From Nocardia concava NBRC 100430 (GTDB taxonomy: Bacteria; Actinomycetota; Actinomycetes; Mycobacteriales; Mycobacteriaceae): a DNA stretch of 64,000 nt. The stretch covers positions 1 to 64,000 of the forward strand of contig NZ_BAFX01000005.1 in NCBI RefSeq assembly GCF_000308815.1, given 5' to 3'. Position numbers and translations under genes: made by a program. The notes below the pieces were generated by a model, which worked only from the letters and a program-made list of their open reading frames with translations, was not told where the DNA came from and did not search any database. Below are positions 10,737-19,485 of this stretch, piece after piece; position 1 is the stretch's first letter, and each line of letters begins with the position of its first letter.

Positions 10737-12169
10737 TTGCGTTGCACCGCCTTCGAATACAGATCCAGTAGACGAGAATCCGGGTCGTAGCGTTTCTTCA
10801 GGGATGAATAGGTGTCGCCGCCGTAGTACAGGTCGGCGAATTCATCCTGGTCGTAGTAGGCGTCCGAATACAGGGATTTATGACCGCCCAGTTCGGACAC
10901 CCGGTGCTCGATCGCGCGGTTGGCCGCGCCCTCGGGCTGTCCCGGCGTGGTCGGCACGGCCGACCAGAAACCGATATTGACGTACGTGCGGCCGGGCTCC
11001 AATGGGTAGAGCGGCCAAGGGCGTTCGCCCTCGGTGTCGCGCAACCGCAAGGGGCACAGCCAGATCGGCTCGATCGGGATCTCGCGCAGGAACCACTCCA
11101 TGAAGTCCGCGGTGCGCTCGATGGGCACCTCGACATCCTGCACCACCCGCTCGCGCGGCGGATTCCCGTGCCGCGCCTCGATCTTGTCGCCGATCGCGTA
11201 CTTGTGGTCCAGCGCGATGAGCTTCCAGTAGAAGCTGGAGCGCCGGTACTGCTTCGGCCAGAAACGCCGGATCTTCGGGTTCTGCGCGCCGAAAGCCCGT
11301 GAGCACCAGAACCAGTCGGTGTCCCAGCGCCACAGGTAGTCGTGAATGGTCAGCCGATCCCGCTTGGGCTGCTTCGAGTCGTGCTGGATGGACCGGTAGA
11401 AGATGTCCATGCCGGTGTAGTCGCTGACCGGGCCGGGCTCATCGGTCTGGCGGCCCAGCGTCAGGTAGCTCTCGTCGGCGGTGAAGACCACGCCGTCGAG
11501 GTAGTCGACCCGCTCGCCATCCCAGGCGCGATCCGCGATGATCCGCTCCATGGCGGCTTCGAGTTCGCGCAGATCGTGAAACCTGATGTGCCGCAGCGCG
11601 ACATAGGGATCAACTTTTTCCAGCTCGATCTTGAGCCGCGTCGAATAACCAAGCGTGCCGTACGAATTCGGGAAGCCGCGGAACAGATCGGCGTGCTCCC
11701 CGTCGCGGGTGGCGGTGATGATCTCGCCGGCCCCGGTGAGCACATCGATCTCGAGCACGGATTCGTGCGGCAGGCCATTGCGGAAGGAGGTGGATTCGAT
11801 GCCCAGCCCGGTGACCGCGCCGCCGAGGGTGATGGTCTTGAGCTGCGGGACCACCAGCGGGGCCAGCCCGTAGGGCAGCGTGGTGGCGACCAGGTCCTCA
11901 TAGGTCGTCATGCCCGCCACATCGGCCGTGCGCGCCTCCGGGTCGACCGCGATGACCTGCGTCAATCCGGACACATCGAGTCCCGGCGCGTTGGTCTTCG
12001 CCCGGGCCCGGAAGAGGTTCGACGTCTTCTTGGCCAGGCGTACGTTCGCATCGGGAGGGATCGCCCGGTAGGAGGCCAGCAGGCGATCGACTCCGGCCTG
12101 ATGCGCGGTGAAACCTGATTCCTGTGCGGCCGGTGCGCGGCCGGCCTTCCCCAACAGACTCACTGCCAC
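10733..12169 (-). CDS. FAD-linked oxidoreductase paired with the fatty-acid methyltransferase
   Basis: The protein has 478 aa. An FAD_binding_4 (PCMH-type) domain occupies roughly residues 55-230, with GLTQVIAVDPEARTADVAGM and a GGAVTGLGIESTS segment. The C-terminal half carries substrate-domain motifs seen in DIM/DWARF1-like oxidases. In the tuberculostearate pathway the homologous protein reduces the 10-methylene acyl intermediate made by the coupled methyltransferase. The start is GTG 12169, or GTG 12163, which has better spacing from GAGGG. The upstream intergenic DNA has an ATCATC-GT-GATGAT dyad at 12295-12308 that may be regulatory. Confidence 0.82.
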   Translation of the reverse strand: MAVSLLGKAGRAPAAQESGFTAHQAGVDRLLASYRAIPPDANVRLAKKTSNLFRARAKTNAPGLDVSGLTQVIAVDPEARTADVAGMTTYEDLVATTLPYGLAPLVVPQLKTITLGGAVTGLGIESTSFRNGLPHESVLEIDVLTGAGEIITATRDGEHADLFRGFPNSYGTLGYSTRLKIELEKVDPYVALRHIRFHDLRELEAAMERIIADRAWDGERVDYLDGVVFTADESYLTLGRQTDEPGPVSDYTGMDIFYRSIQHDSKQPKRDRLTIHDYLWRWDTDWFWCSRAFGAQNPKIRRFWPKQYRRSSFYWKLIALDHKYAIGDKIEARHGNPPRERVVQDVEVPIERTADFMEWFLREIPIEPIWLCPLRLRDTEGERPWPLYPLEPGRTYVNIGFWSAVPTTPGQPEGAANRAIEHRVSELGGHKSLYSDAYYDQDEFADLYYGGDTYSSLKKRYDPDSRLLDLYSKAVQRK

Positions 12170-12371
12170 CCTCGGAACCTAGCGTGCACCGACCGGTACG
12201 GCCAGCAGGGAAGCACCGGCGGGGCGGTTTTTCACGCACAGTTTGCATGCGTGTCGGCAGTCCTTACCTGCCTTCCTGTGAGTCTATTCCCCGTATCATC
12301 GTGATGATTCTTACTCCTGCTAACGATTGAATTGCACTGTGCGCTGGCCGATCACGCGGAGCCCGGGCGCA

Positions 12372-15300
12372 TCACAGGAGATCGTCCAGATCCACCTGGC
12401 AGATTTCGGCCAGATACGGGTCCAGCTCGCCCGGTTCGAATCGGCACATGCCGATTACGTGCCAGAACTGTCCCGCGGTCAGCCCCTCGGTCTTGTAGCG
12501 GCCGTCCGGCGTGAAGGCCGCCCAGCCTTCGGGCAGCCCGAGCAGCGTGGCCCGCAATTCCGGCGCCCGGCCGGATTCGGCGAGCGACCACAGCATGATC
12601 GAACCGTCGTTGCCGCCGCTGGCCAGCACCCGGCCGGTGGGATCGAAGGTCAAGGAGCGCACCCGGTTTCGATGCCCGTGCAGGGTGTGCAGATGCTTGC
12701 CGGAGGCGATGTCCCACAGGTGGATCACCAGATCGTCGCCCGCGGTGGCCAGCAGGCCCGAGGCCGGATCCACGGCCGCGCACCACAGCCGCCCGCGATG
12801 CAGATCCAGCCGGTGCAGCGGCGGACCGCCCGCGACGCTCCAGATCCGGACGGTGCCGTCCCAGGAGATGCTGGCCAGCCGGTCCCCGTGGAAGACCACC
12901 CCGTAGACGCGATGGCCACCGGAACCGCCCGCGTGATCCCGATCGAACAGGGTGGCGACCAGGGTTCCCGCCTCGACATCCCAGATCCGGACATGCCCGT
13001 CATCGCATCCCGTGGCCATCCGCGAGCCGTCGGCATCGAACGCGATGGACCGCACCCGGCCGCGGTGTTCGGCGCAGACCGCATGCTCGCCACCGGTCTC
13101 GCGGGTCCACAGGGTGACGGTGTCGTCATCGTTGGCGGTGGCGATGAAGCGCGCGGTCGGGTCGTAGGCGATGGCCCAGACCGGCGCGGAGTCGACGGTG
13201 ATGTCCCGCTCCGCGACCGCCGCCTCGATATCGAAGACCCGCAGCCGCCCGGCATTGCCCACGGTCACCAGCTGCGTGGGCGCGGTCGGGCTGAAGACCC
13301 CGGACTCCAGCGTGACGAGCCCGTCCGCGCTGCCGTGCAGGCGTTTGGCCAGCCGCCCGGTCGCGGCGTCCCAGAGCCGCACGCTGCCGTCGTTGCCGCA
13401 CCCGGCCAGCAGGGTGCCGTCGGCATTGAAGGAAACGGCGCGCACGTGGCGGCCGTGCCCGTTCAGGGCGTGCAGGCTCTCGCCGGTGGCGGGATTCCAG
13501 ATGCGCAGCGCGAATTGGTCGTCGGCGACGGCGAGCTGGCTGCCGTCGGGCCGGAAGGCGAAGGGCCAGATGGATCCGGTGTGGCCGGTGAGCCTGTGCA
13601 GGGGCGCGCCGGTGCGCCCGTCGCGCACATAGATCGCGCCCGCGGTGTCGCCGGTGGCCAGCATGTCACCGGAGGGATCGAAGCCGACCCAGTGCACCCG
13701 CGCGCGGCCGTGTTCGGTCCGGGTGTGCAGCGGCTCGCCGGTGCCGGTGTCCCACAGACGGATTCCGCCCGCGATATCGCCGCTGGCCAGGATGGGCTCG
13801 ACCGGGTGGAAGGCCACGGCGTATACGACGTCCCGGTGGCCGCGCAGTTCGTGGATCAGGTCGCCGGTGGCCGGATCCCACAGGCCCAGGGTGCCGTCCG
13901 CGCCCCCGACCGCCAGCAGCGTGCCCATGGGGTCCCAGCAGATGCGGCGGACCGGTCCGTGCGCGCCCTGGAAACCGCCGACCTCCGCGCCGGTGGAAAT
14001 CTGCCAGATGCGCACGGCCCCATCGTGATACGCAGCGGCCACCCGGTCGCGGTGGAAGGCGATGCTGTAGATGCGTTGCGGCACAGCGTCCGGCGGTTCG
14101 AACTCGTGCAGCGGCTCGCCATCCGGCAGTAGCCACAGCCGCAGCGTACCGCCCGCGTCGCCGGTGGCGAGCAGCGTTCCGGCGGTATCGGTTTCGAGCG
14201 GCCACGGCCATTGTTCGTGGCCGGTCAGGATCTTCCGGACCGCGCCGGTGGCGGCGTCCCAGATCCGGACGGTGCCATCGGCCGATCCGCTGACCAGCGC
14301 CTTCTCGGTGTAGGCGACGGCGAAGGCCCGCCCGCGATGTCCGTGCAGGGTGCGCAGGGTCCGCCCGGTATCGGTGCCGTAGACCACGAGGCTGCCCGAA
14401 TCGCAGCCGATGACGACGGTACCGCCGTCCGGACTGTAGGCCAGCGGCCGCGGCAGCCGTCCGCTCTGCGGGTCGACGCCGTGCTTGACACCGATTGCGG
14501 CCGGGGCGAATTCGGTCAGCGGCGGGGTGCCGGGCACGCGGCCGGAGCCGGTCAGATCGGTGCCGATCGGGTCGCCGATCACATCCAGCAGGGCCGCCCG
14601 GGTCCAGCGGCTGCCCTCCCCGCGCGCCCCGGTGAGATCGGTGCGGGCCAGCCGGGCGCCGGTCAGGTCGGCGCGGCCCAGATTGGCGCGGACCAGCGAG
14701 GCCTGGTCCAGTCGCGCCCGGTGCAGGCGGGCGCCGCGCAGATCGGCCTTCTCCAGATTCGCGCTGATCAGTTGGGCCTCGGTCATATCCGCCCCCCGCA
14801 GATCCGTGCCGACCAGCGACGCCTGCTCGAGTTGCGCGCCCGTCAGCTGCACGCCGTGCAGGATCGCGTTGTCCAATACCGCTCCGGAGAGCCGGGTTTC
14901 GGTCATGTTCGCGCCGGTGAAGTCCAGCCGCGCCAGGTTGCGGAAGGACAGGTCCTCGCGCGAGAGGTCCAGGCCGCGCAGGTCCTCGTGCGGGGAGATG
15001 CGCAGCCGGGCGGCGATGCGCGCGGCATTGGTGCGGGTGATCTCGTGCGCGGCCGGATCGGCCTGGGTGCGCTCCACCCAGGCGCGCAACAGCTCCACAT
15101 CGGCCAGGTCGCAGAGGAATTCGACGGCCAGGGGTTCCAACTGGGCCTGGGCCAGCGGCGCCGGGGCGGTCACCCCGTCGCCCAGCTGTGCGGCGACGTG
15201 CGCGGCCACCAGCCAGTCCCGCACCGAGGAGTGGATGAACCCGAACTGGTTGTCCTCGCCGCGCACCACCAGGCTGCGGGAGCCGAGGGTGTGCACGAAC

Positions 15301-18218
15301 TGCGCCACATTGAGCCGGGTGGCGTCGATCCGCTCGACCGCCGCGTGCGCGACCTCGGTCAGCTCGGTCAGGGTCAGGTAGGGGCGTCCGGTCTCCCACA
15401 CCCGCAGCGCGAAATAGGTGACGGCGAGCCACAATTCGTCGATCCGGAGCGTGGGCTGCGAGCTGGCGCGCTCGGGTGAGCGCTCGATCTCGTAGTTCAG
15501 CCACGCGGTCAGGATCTCCCGGTACAGGCGGGTCGGGCCGATGATCTGATGCGCACCGGCGGCGGTGCGCAGCCGATGTTCGTCCAGGTCGGAGATGAAG
15601 CTCAGCATGCGCGGATTGCGAGCCAATTCGAGCAGGTCCGGAATGCCGCGCAGCAGCCGCATCCGTGCGTCGGCGGAGGGACCGGTGCCGCCGTAGCGGT
15701 TCACCAGGAAGGCGTGCACTTGCTCGTGGGTGAAATTCTCGACGCCCAGGATGTAGCGGTCCGGATGCGGATCCTCCTGGGTATCCAGGACATTCGCGAT
15801 CTGGTCGTAGGACTTGAAATGCTGGGTGCGCCCCGCCACCACCACCTTGGCGCGGCCCGTCGCCGCCTGCAACAGGGTGGCCATGTGCTCGGCGGCGCTG
15901 TCGTAGTTGAGGCGGGTGACCAGTTCGTCGAAGCCGTCGAACAGCAGCACTACCCGGCCCTGTTCCAGCATGTAGCGCAGGGCGCGCAGATCGATGCGGG
16001 ATTCGCCGTTGTTGGCCAGGTGCGCGGCCAGCAGGGTGTCGAGCGAGCTGGTGCGATCCAGGTTCCGCAGTTCGATGAGGATGGGGACGAGATCGGAGGC
16101 GGTCTCGGTGAGGCGGCGGGTCAGCTCGCGCAGCGCGAAGGTCTTGCCCAGCCCGAAATCGCCGAGCAGCAGCACGAATCGGCCGTCCTCGGCGGTCACC
16201 AGCTCGATCAGCTCGGCCACCAGATCATTGCGCACCTCGCGCCCGCGCGGAGCCAGCATCCGGAAGCGTTGCGGCACATACAGTTCGGCCGCGTAGGCCG
16301 GATCGTCGCGCAGCCGGGCCGACTGTTTGCGCACATAGTCGCCCAGATCCGCGAGGCCCTGGAAGTCGGCGAAGCTGCGGATGCGCACGCCCTCGGCGGC
16401 CGCGCGGTCGCGCAGTTCGCGGCCGGGCGCGGGGCCGAGATAGATGAGCTGGGAGCCGGGTTTGGGCTCCGGGCCGAGGAATTCGTCGAGCACCTGCGCG
16501 GTCACCTCGCCGACATGCGCGCCGATGATGAGCTGCTCGATCACCGGATCGGATTTCACGGTGACCAGCAGATACGGCGGATCGGCGGCGATGCGGCGGA
16601 TGCGGGCGCCCGGAAAGCGGACCTCGCACACCTCGGCGAGCTGTTCCAGCAGCAGGTCGTGCGGGCGCGACGTCTCGCCCGCCCGGAGTTCGGGACGCGG
16701 CGCGGGTGGCGGTGGCGGCGGCAGTTCGGGCGTGCTGGCCCGGCGTTCCAGTGCGGCAACGGAATTGGCCCAGGTGAGCGGCTGCGGGACCGGTGGCTCG
16801 ACGGCATCCGGGCGATATCGGGTCACCCCGGCGGCCGTGATGTGGATGAGCTCGGCATGGCCGGCCTCGGGGGCCGACAGCACCGGCAGCGTGCCGCCCG
16901 GATGCGCGACGGACCGACCGGCCGGACCCGGGCCGCGCAGCAGCAGATTCAGCCGCGGACCCAGCCGCCGGAAAACGGATTCGGCGTCGCGCAGGACGCT
17001 CGGGTCATACGGCGAGGTGCTGGGCCCCGGCGCCGGATCGTGTCGGATCACGCCCAGCCGGAACCACCCTCGCGCCTCGTAGAAGCGCAATTGCTGGGCG
17101 AACCAGTCCTTCTGATCGATGCCGACCGCGCCGTAATCGTCCTCGGCGCGATGAGTCGCCGCCATGGTCGAGTTCAGACCCGCGACCACCAGCCGCAATT
17201 CGGGGATGGGGAACAGCGTCCAGGGCTGCCCGACATCGAAGAGCAGATGGTCCAGCCCCCGGTAGAGGGTGTTGAACATCTGCTCGTACAGCTTCAGTTT
17301 CGCGAAGTAGGGCGGTTTGGGCAGGCGGTCGTTGGCCTGGCATTCCAGGAAGTAGGCCTCGCAGGCGAGCTTGGAGATATCGCGATTGCCCGGCACGACG
17401 ACCAGCCGGTCGGGTTCCAGCCGGAGCAGTACGCGCAGGCCGCCGAGAAACGATCTCGCCTTGTGGAATTCGGTCGGGTGGGCGGATTCGGTGAGATCGC
17501 CGCTGACCACGATCAGATCGGGCGGCGGAGCATCTTCGTCGACCAGTTCGGTGACCGCGCCCCACAGGTGCGACTGCAGCCCCTCGGGATCGGTGGGGAT
17601 GTCGGTGGCGCGCAGGCCGCGGCCGAAACGCGGCCCGCCGATGTGCAGGATCGAGAGCCCGGCGTGGGTCCGGTTCACCGCGCTGTCGCCGGGAAAGTCC
17701 GGCGGGGACAGCGGGCGGCGGCCGACCGCCAGGGATTCCGGTGCGGGAGCCCAGATATCGTCCGCCCGCGCGTCCGGCGCCCGGCGCGGCGTCCACCGCT
17801 CCGACAGCATGCGCTCCACCCGGTCCAGGACCAGCCGCCGCACGTCCGTGGCGTCGCGCACCCCGAGCAGATCCAGGCAGCCGACCCCGCTGGGCAGCCA
17901 CTCCAGTGAGCACTCGCTGACCCGGATGGCCAGCAGCTTGCCCGGATCGGCGTCCAGCGCGGCCTGCCATTCCCGATTGGCGTGGCGCGAGGACACGTAG
18001 TTCTGCGTCAGGACCGCGACGACCAGATCCGACTCGCGCACGCCCCGCTGCACGAATTCGCCGTAGTTGGTGGCCGGGTCGAAGTCCCACGCCGATAAGA
18101 CCGTTCGGTATCTAGCTTCCGCATGCTCCAACTGCCAGGCCAGCCAGATGGCCCACCGTTCATCGGCCGGGGAATAGCTCGTGAAGAGCATCCGCGACCC
18201 CCCACCCCACAGTGTCAC
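12372..18218 (-). CDS. Giant TIR / phosphoesterase-like / NACHT / pentapeptide / WD40 STAND protein
   Basis: The protein has 1948 aa. In order: a TIR domain (about 10-140) keeping the glutamate of NREWQAAL (E83), the position of the NADase residue in TIR enzymes; a metallophosphoesterase-like fold (about 187-470) lacking several metal ligands; an unassigned 520-645 region; a NACHT ATPase with Walker A GDFGLGKT near 686 and Walker B LLFDGFDEL near 758; a helical stretch; pentapeptide repeats (about 1079-1199); 15 WD40 repeats (about 1253-1890); and a C-terminal GWAAFTPDGRYK...RFEPGELD module. Such a sensor-NTPase-effector build is typical of NLR-like immune or conflict proteins, in which repeats sense and TIR acts. 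GTG 18218 sits 6 nt after GATACT, suggesting a leaderless start; ATG 18191 is possible. Confidence 0.85.
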   Translation of the reverse strand: MTLWGGGSRMLFTSYSPADERWAIWLAWQLEHAEARYRTVLSAWDFDPATNYGEFVQRGVRESDLVVAVLTQNYVSSRHANREWQAALDADPGKLLAIRVSECSLEWLPSGVGCLDLLGVRDATDVRRLVLDRVERMLSERWTPRRAPDARADDIWAPAPESLAVGRRPLSPPDFPGDSAVNRTHAGLSILHIGGPRFGRGLRATDIPTDPEGLQSHLWGAVTELVDEDAPPPDLIVVSGDLTESAHPTEFHKARSFLGGLRVLLRLEPDRLVVVPGNRDISKLACEAYFLECQANDRLPKPPYFAKLKLYEQMFNTLYRGLDHLLFDVGQPWTLFPIPELRLVVAGLNSTMAATHRAEDDYGAVGIDQKDWFAQQLRFYEARGWFRLGVIRHDPAPGPSTSPYDPSVLRDAESVFRRLGPRLNLLLRGPGPAGRSVAHPGGTLPVLSAPEAGHAELIHITAAGVTRYRPDAVEPPVPQPLTWANSVAALERRASTPELPPPPPPAPRPELRAGETSRPHDLLLEQLAEVCEVRFPGARIRRIAADPPYLLVTVKSDPVIEQLIIGAHVGEVTAQVLDEFLGPEPKPGSQLIYLGPAPGRELRDRAAAEGVRIRSFADFQGLADLGDYVRKQSARLRDDPAYAAELYVPQRFRMLAPRGREVRNDLVAELIELVTAEDGRFVLLLGDFGLGKTFALRELTRRLTETASDLVPILIELRNLDRTSSLDTLLAAHLANNGESRIDLRALRYMLEQGRVVLLFDGFDELVTRLNYDSAAEHMATLLQAATGRAKVVVAGRTQHFKSYDQIANVLDTQEDPHPDRYILGVENFTHEQVHAFLVNRYGGTGPSADARMRLLRGIPDLLELARNPRMLSFISDLDEHRLRTAAGAHQIIGPTRLYREILTAWLNYEIERSPERASSQPTLRIDELWLAVTYFALRVWETGRPYLTLTELTEVAHAAVERIDATRLNVAQFVHTLGSRSLVVRGEDNQFGFIHSSVRDWLVAAHVAAQLGDGVTAPAPLAQAQLEPLAVEFLCDLADVELLRAWVERTQADPAAHEITRTNAARIAARLRISPHEDLRGLDLSREDLSFRNLARLDFTGANMTETRLSGAVLDNAILHGVQLTGAQLEQASLVGTDLRGADMTEAQLISANLEKADLRGARLHRARLDQASLVRANLGRADLTGARLARTDLTGARGEGSRWTRAALLDVIGDPIGTDLTGSGRVPGTPPLTEFAPAAIGVKHGVDPQSGRLPRPLAYSPDGGTVVIGCDSGSLVVYGTDTGRTLRTLHGHRGRAFAVAYTEKALVSGSADGTVRIWDAATGAVRKILTGHEQWPWPLETDTAGTLLATGDAGGTLRLWLLPDGEPLHEFEPPDAVPQRIYSIAFHRDRVAAAYHDGAVRIWQISTGAEVGGFQGAHGPVRRICWDPMGTLLAVGGADGTLGLWDPATGDLIHELRGHRDVVYAVAFHPVEPILASGDIAGGIRLWDTGTGEPLHTRTEHGRARVHWVGFDPSGDMLATGDTAGAIYVRDGRTGAPLHRLTGHTGSIWPFAFRPDGSQLAVADDQFALRIWNPATGESLHALNGHGRHVRAVSFNADGTLLAGCGNDGSVRLWDAATGRLAKRLHGSADGLVTLESGVFSPTAPTQLVTVGNAGRLRVFDIEAAVAERDITVDSAPVWAIAYDPTARFIATANDDDTVTLWTRETGGEHAVCAEHRGRVRSIAFDADGSRMATGCDDGHVRIWDVEAGTLVATLFDRDHAGGSGGHRVYGVVFHGDRLASISWDGTVRIWSVAGGPPLHRLDLHRGRLWCAAVDPASGLLATAGDDLVIHLWDIASGKHLHTLHGHRNRVRSLTFDPTGRVLASGGNDGSIMLWSLAESGRAPELRATLLGLPEGWAAFTPDGRYKTEGLTAGQFWHVIGMCRFEPGELDPYLAEICQVDLDDLL

Positions 18219-18267
18219 CCGTCCAGTATCCCGCGATCGATCCGGCCGCGCCTGCGATCATGTCCCA

Positions 18268-19485
18268 ATGCCCGAACAGATGGATTCATCCAGGCCGGTC
18301 CGGCGGCTGGGCGTACTGGACGCCGTCCGGATCGGGGTGCTGGTGGTCGGGTTGCTCTGTGTGGCAACGGGACTGCTACCGCGGGCGGAGGCGGCCGACA
18401 ATATGCGGCGGATCGCGCCGCTGCTGTTGTTCCTGGGCAGCGTGATCGTGCTGGCGAATCTGGCGCGGCGGGCCAAGGTCTTCGATGTGATCGCGCATCG
18501 GCTGGCCATCATCGCGGGCGGGAACTACGCCGGGCTGTTCCTGCTGTGCGTGGCGTTCGCGTCGATCACCACGATGGTGCTGAACCTCGATACGACCGCG
18601 GTGCTGCTGACTCCCGTCATGCTCGCGCTGGCCGTGCCCGCGCGGATTCCGCCGCTGCCGCTGGCCATGACCACGCTGTGGCTGGCGAATACGGCGAGCC
18701 TGCTGCTGCCGGTGTCGAATCTGACGAATCTGCTGGCCGCCGACCGGGTGGCGCTCACGGCGACCGAGTTCGCGGCGAGAATGTGGCTGCCGCAACTGCT
18801 TTCGATCGCGATGACCATGGTGTGCCTGTGGTGGTGGTACTGGCGGCGGTCACAGCGGGGCACCGACCGATACGTGGTGCCGGAATCGATTCGACCGGCC
18901 GATGCGCGCGAACGGGTGCTGCTGTACGCGACCGGGGGAGCGTGTGTGGCGTTCGTGCTGGCCATCCCGTTCGTGGGGGACCGGATCGGCATCGCCGCCG
19001 CGGTGGCCGCGGCCATCGCCATCGCGACCTTCGCGATCTGCGATCGATCGGCCCTGCGCTGGTCGCTGTTCCCGTGGCAGCTGCTGGTGTTCGTGTCCGG
19101 ACTGTTCCTGGTGGTGCCTACGCTGTCGCTACACGGACTCTCGACGGTGATGGATCACCTGATCGGCCGGGACACCAGCGGCCTCGGAGTGTTCCGCGCG
19201 GCGGGCGCCGGTGCGGGACTGTCGAACATCGTCAACAACCTCCCCGCCTATACCGCGGGAGAGGCCGTGATCGCCTCCGGTGAGCGAAATCAATTGCTGG
19301 CCTTGCTCATCGGCACCAATGTGGGCCCGCTGGTGACGCCCTGGGCCTCGCTGGCGACCCTGCTGTGCCTGGAGTTCTGCCGCACCCACGAGGTGCGGGT
19401 CCCCATGCGGAAATTCGTGCTGACCGGCCTGGTGCTCGCGGTGGCCGCGACCGCCGCCGCCACGGCGGGGCTGCTGCTCACCTAG
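18268..19485 (+). CDS. ArsB/NhaD-superfamily (SLC13-like) ion permease
   Basis: The integral membrane protein has 405 aa and about ten hydrophobic segments. Two repeated signature regions fit the arsenite/Na+-antiporter and dicarboxylate superfamily: NLDTTAVLLTPVM in the first half, and NNLPAYTA with GTNVGPLVTPWA in the second. Substrate cannot be read from sequence; arsenite, Na+/H+ and dicarboxylate are all possible. No arsR or arsC lies nearby. It is divergent from the TIR-NACHT gene across only 49 bp, so their promoters may interact. Its stop codon overlaps that of the next, convergent gene by 4 bp (CTAG). Confidence 0.75.
   Translation: MPEQMDSSRPVRRLGVLDAVRIGVLVVGLLCVATGLLPRAEAADNMRRIAPLLLFLGSVIVLANLARRAKVFDVIAHRLAIIAGGNYAGLFLLCVAFASITTMVLNLDTTAVLLTPVMLALAVPARIPPLPLAMTTLWLANTASLLLPVSNLTNLLAADRVALTATEFAARMWLPQLLSIAMTMVCLWWWYWRRSQRGTDRYVVPESIRPADARERVLLYATGGACVAFVLAIPFVGDRIGIAAAVAAAIAIATFAICDRSALRWSLFPWQLLVFVSGLFLVVPTLSLHGLSTVMDHLIGRDTSGLGVFRAAGAGAGLSNIVNNLPAYTAGEAVIASGERNQLLALLIGTNVGPLVTPWASLATLLCLEFCRTHEVRVPMRKFVLTGLVLAVAATAAATAGLLLT

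Noticed and set aside
12327..14132. A 601-codon plus-strand frame opposite the WD40 region
   Set aside because: It is repetitive only because it mirrors the WD40 repeats and has no start signal; the minus-strand gene shows all the domain motifs.
12500..14500. Repeat unit of about 125 bp that could look like a tandem DNA repeat or CRISPR-like array
   Set aside because: The units are WD40 repeats, diverged at DNA level, in frame and without constant spacers.
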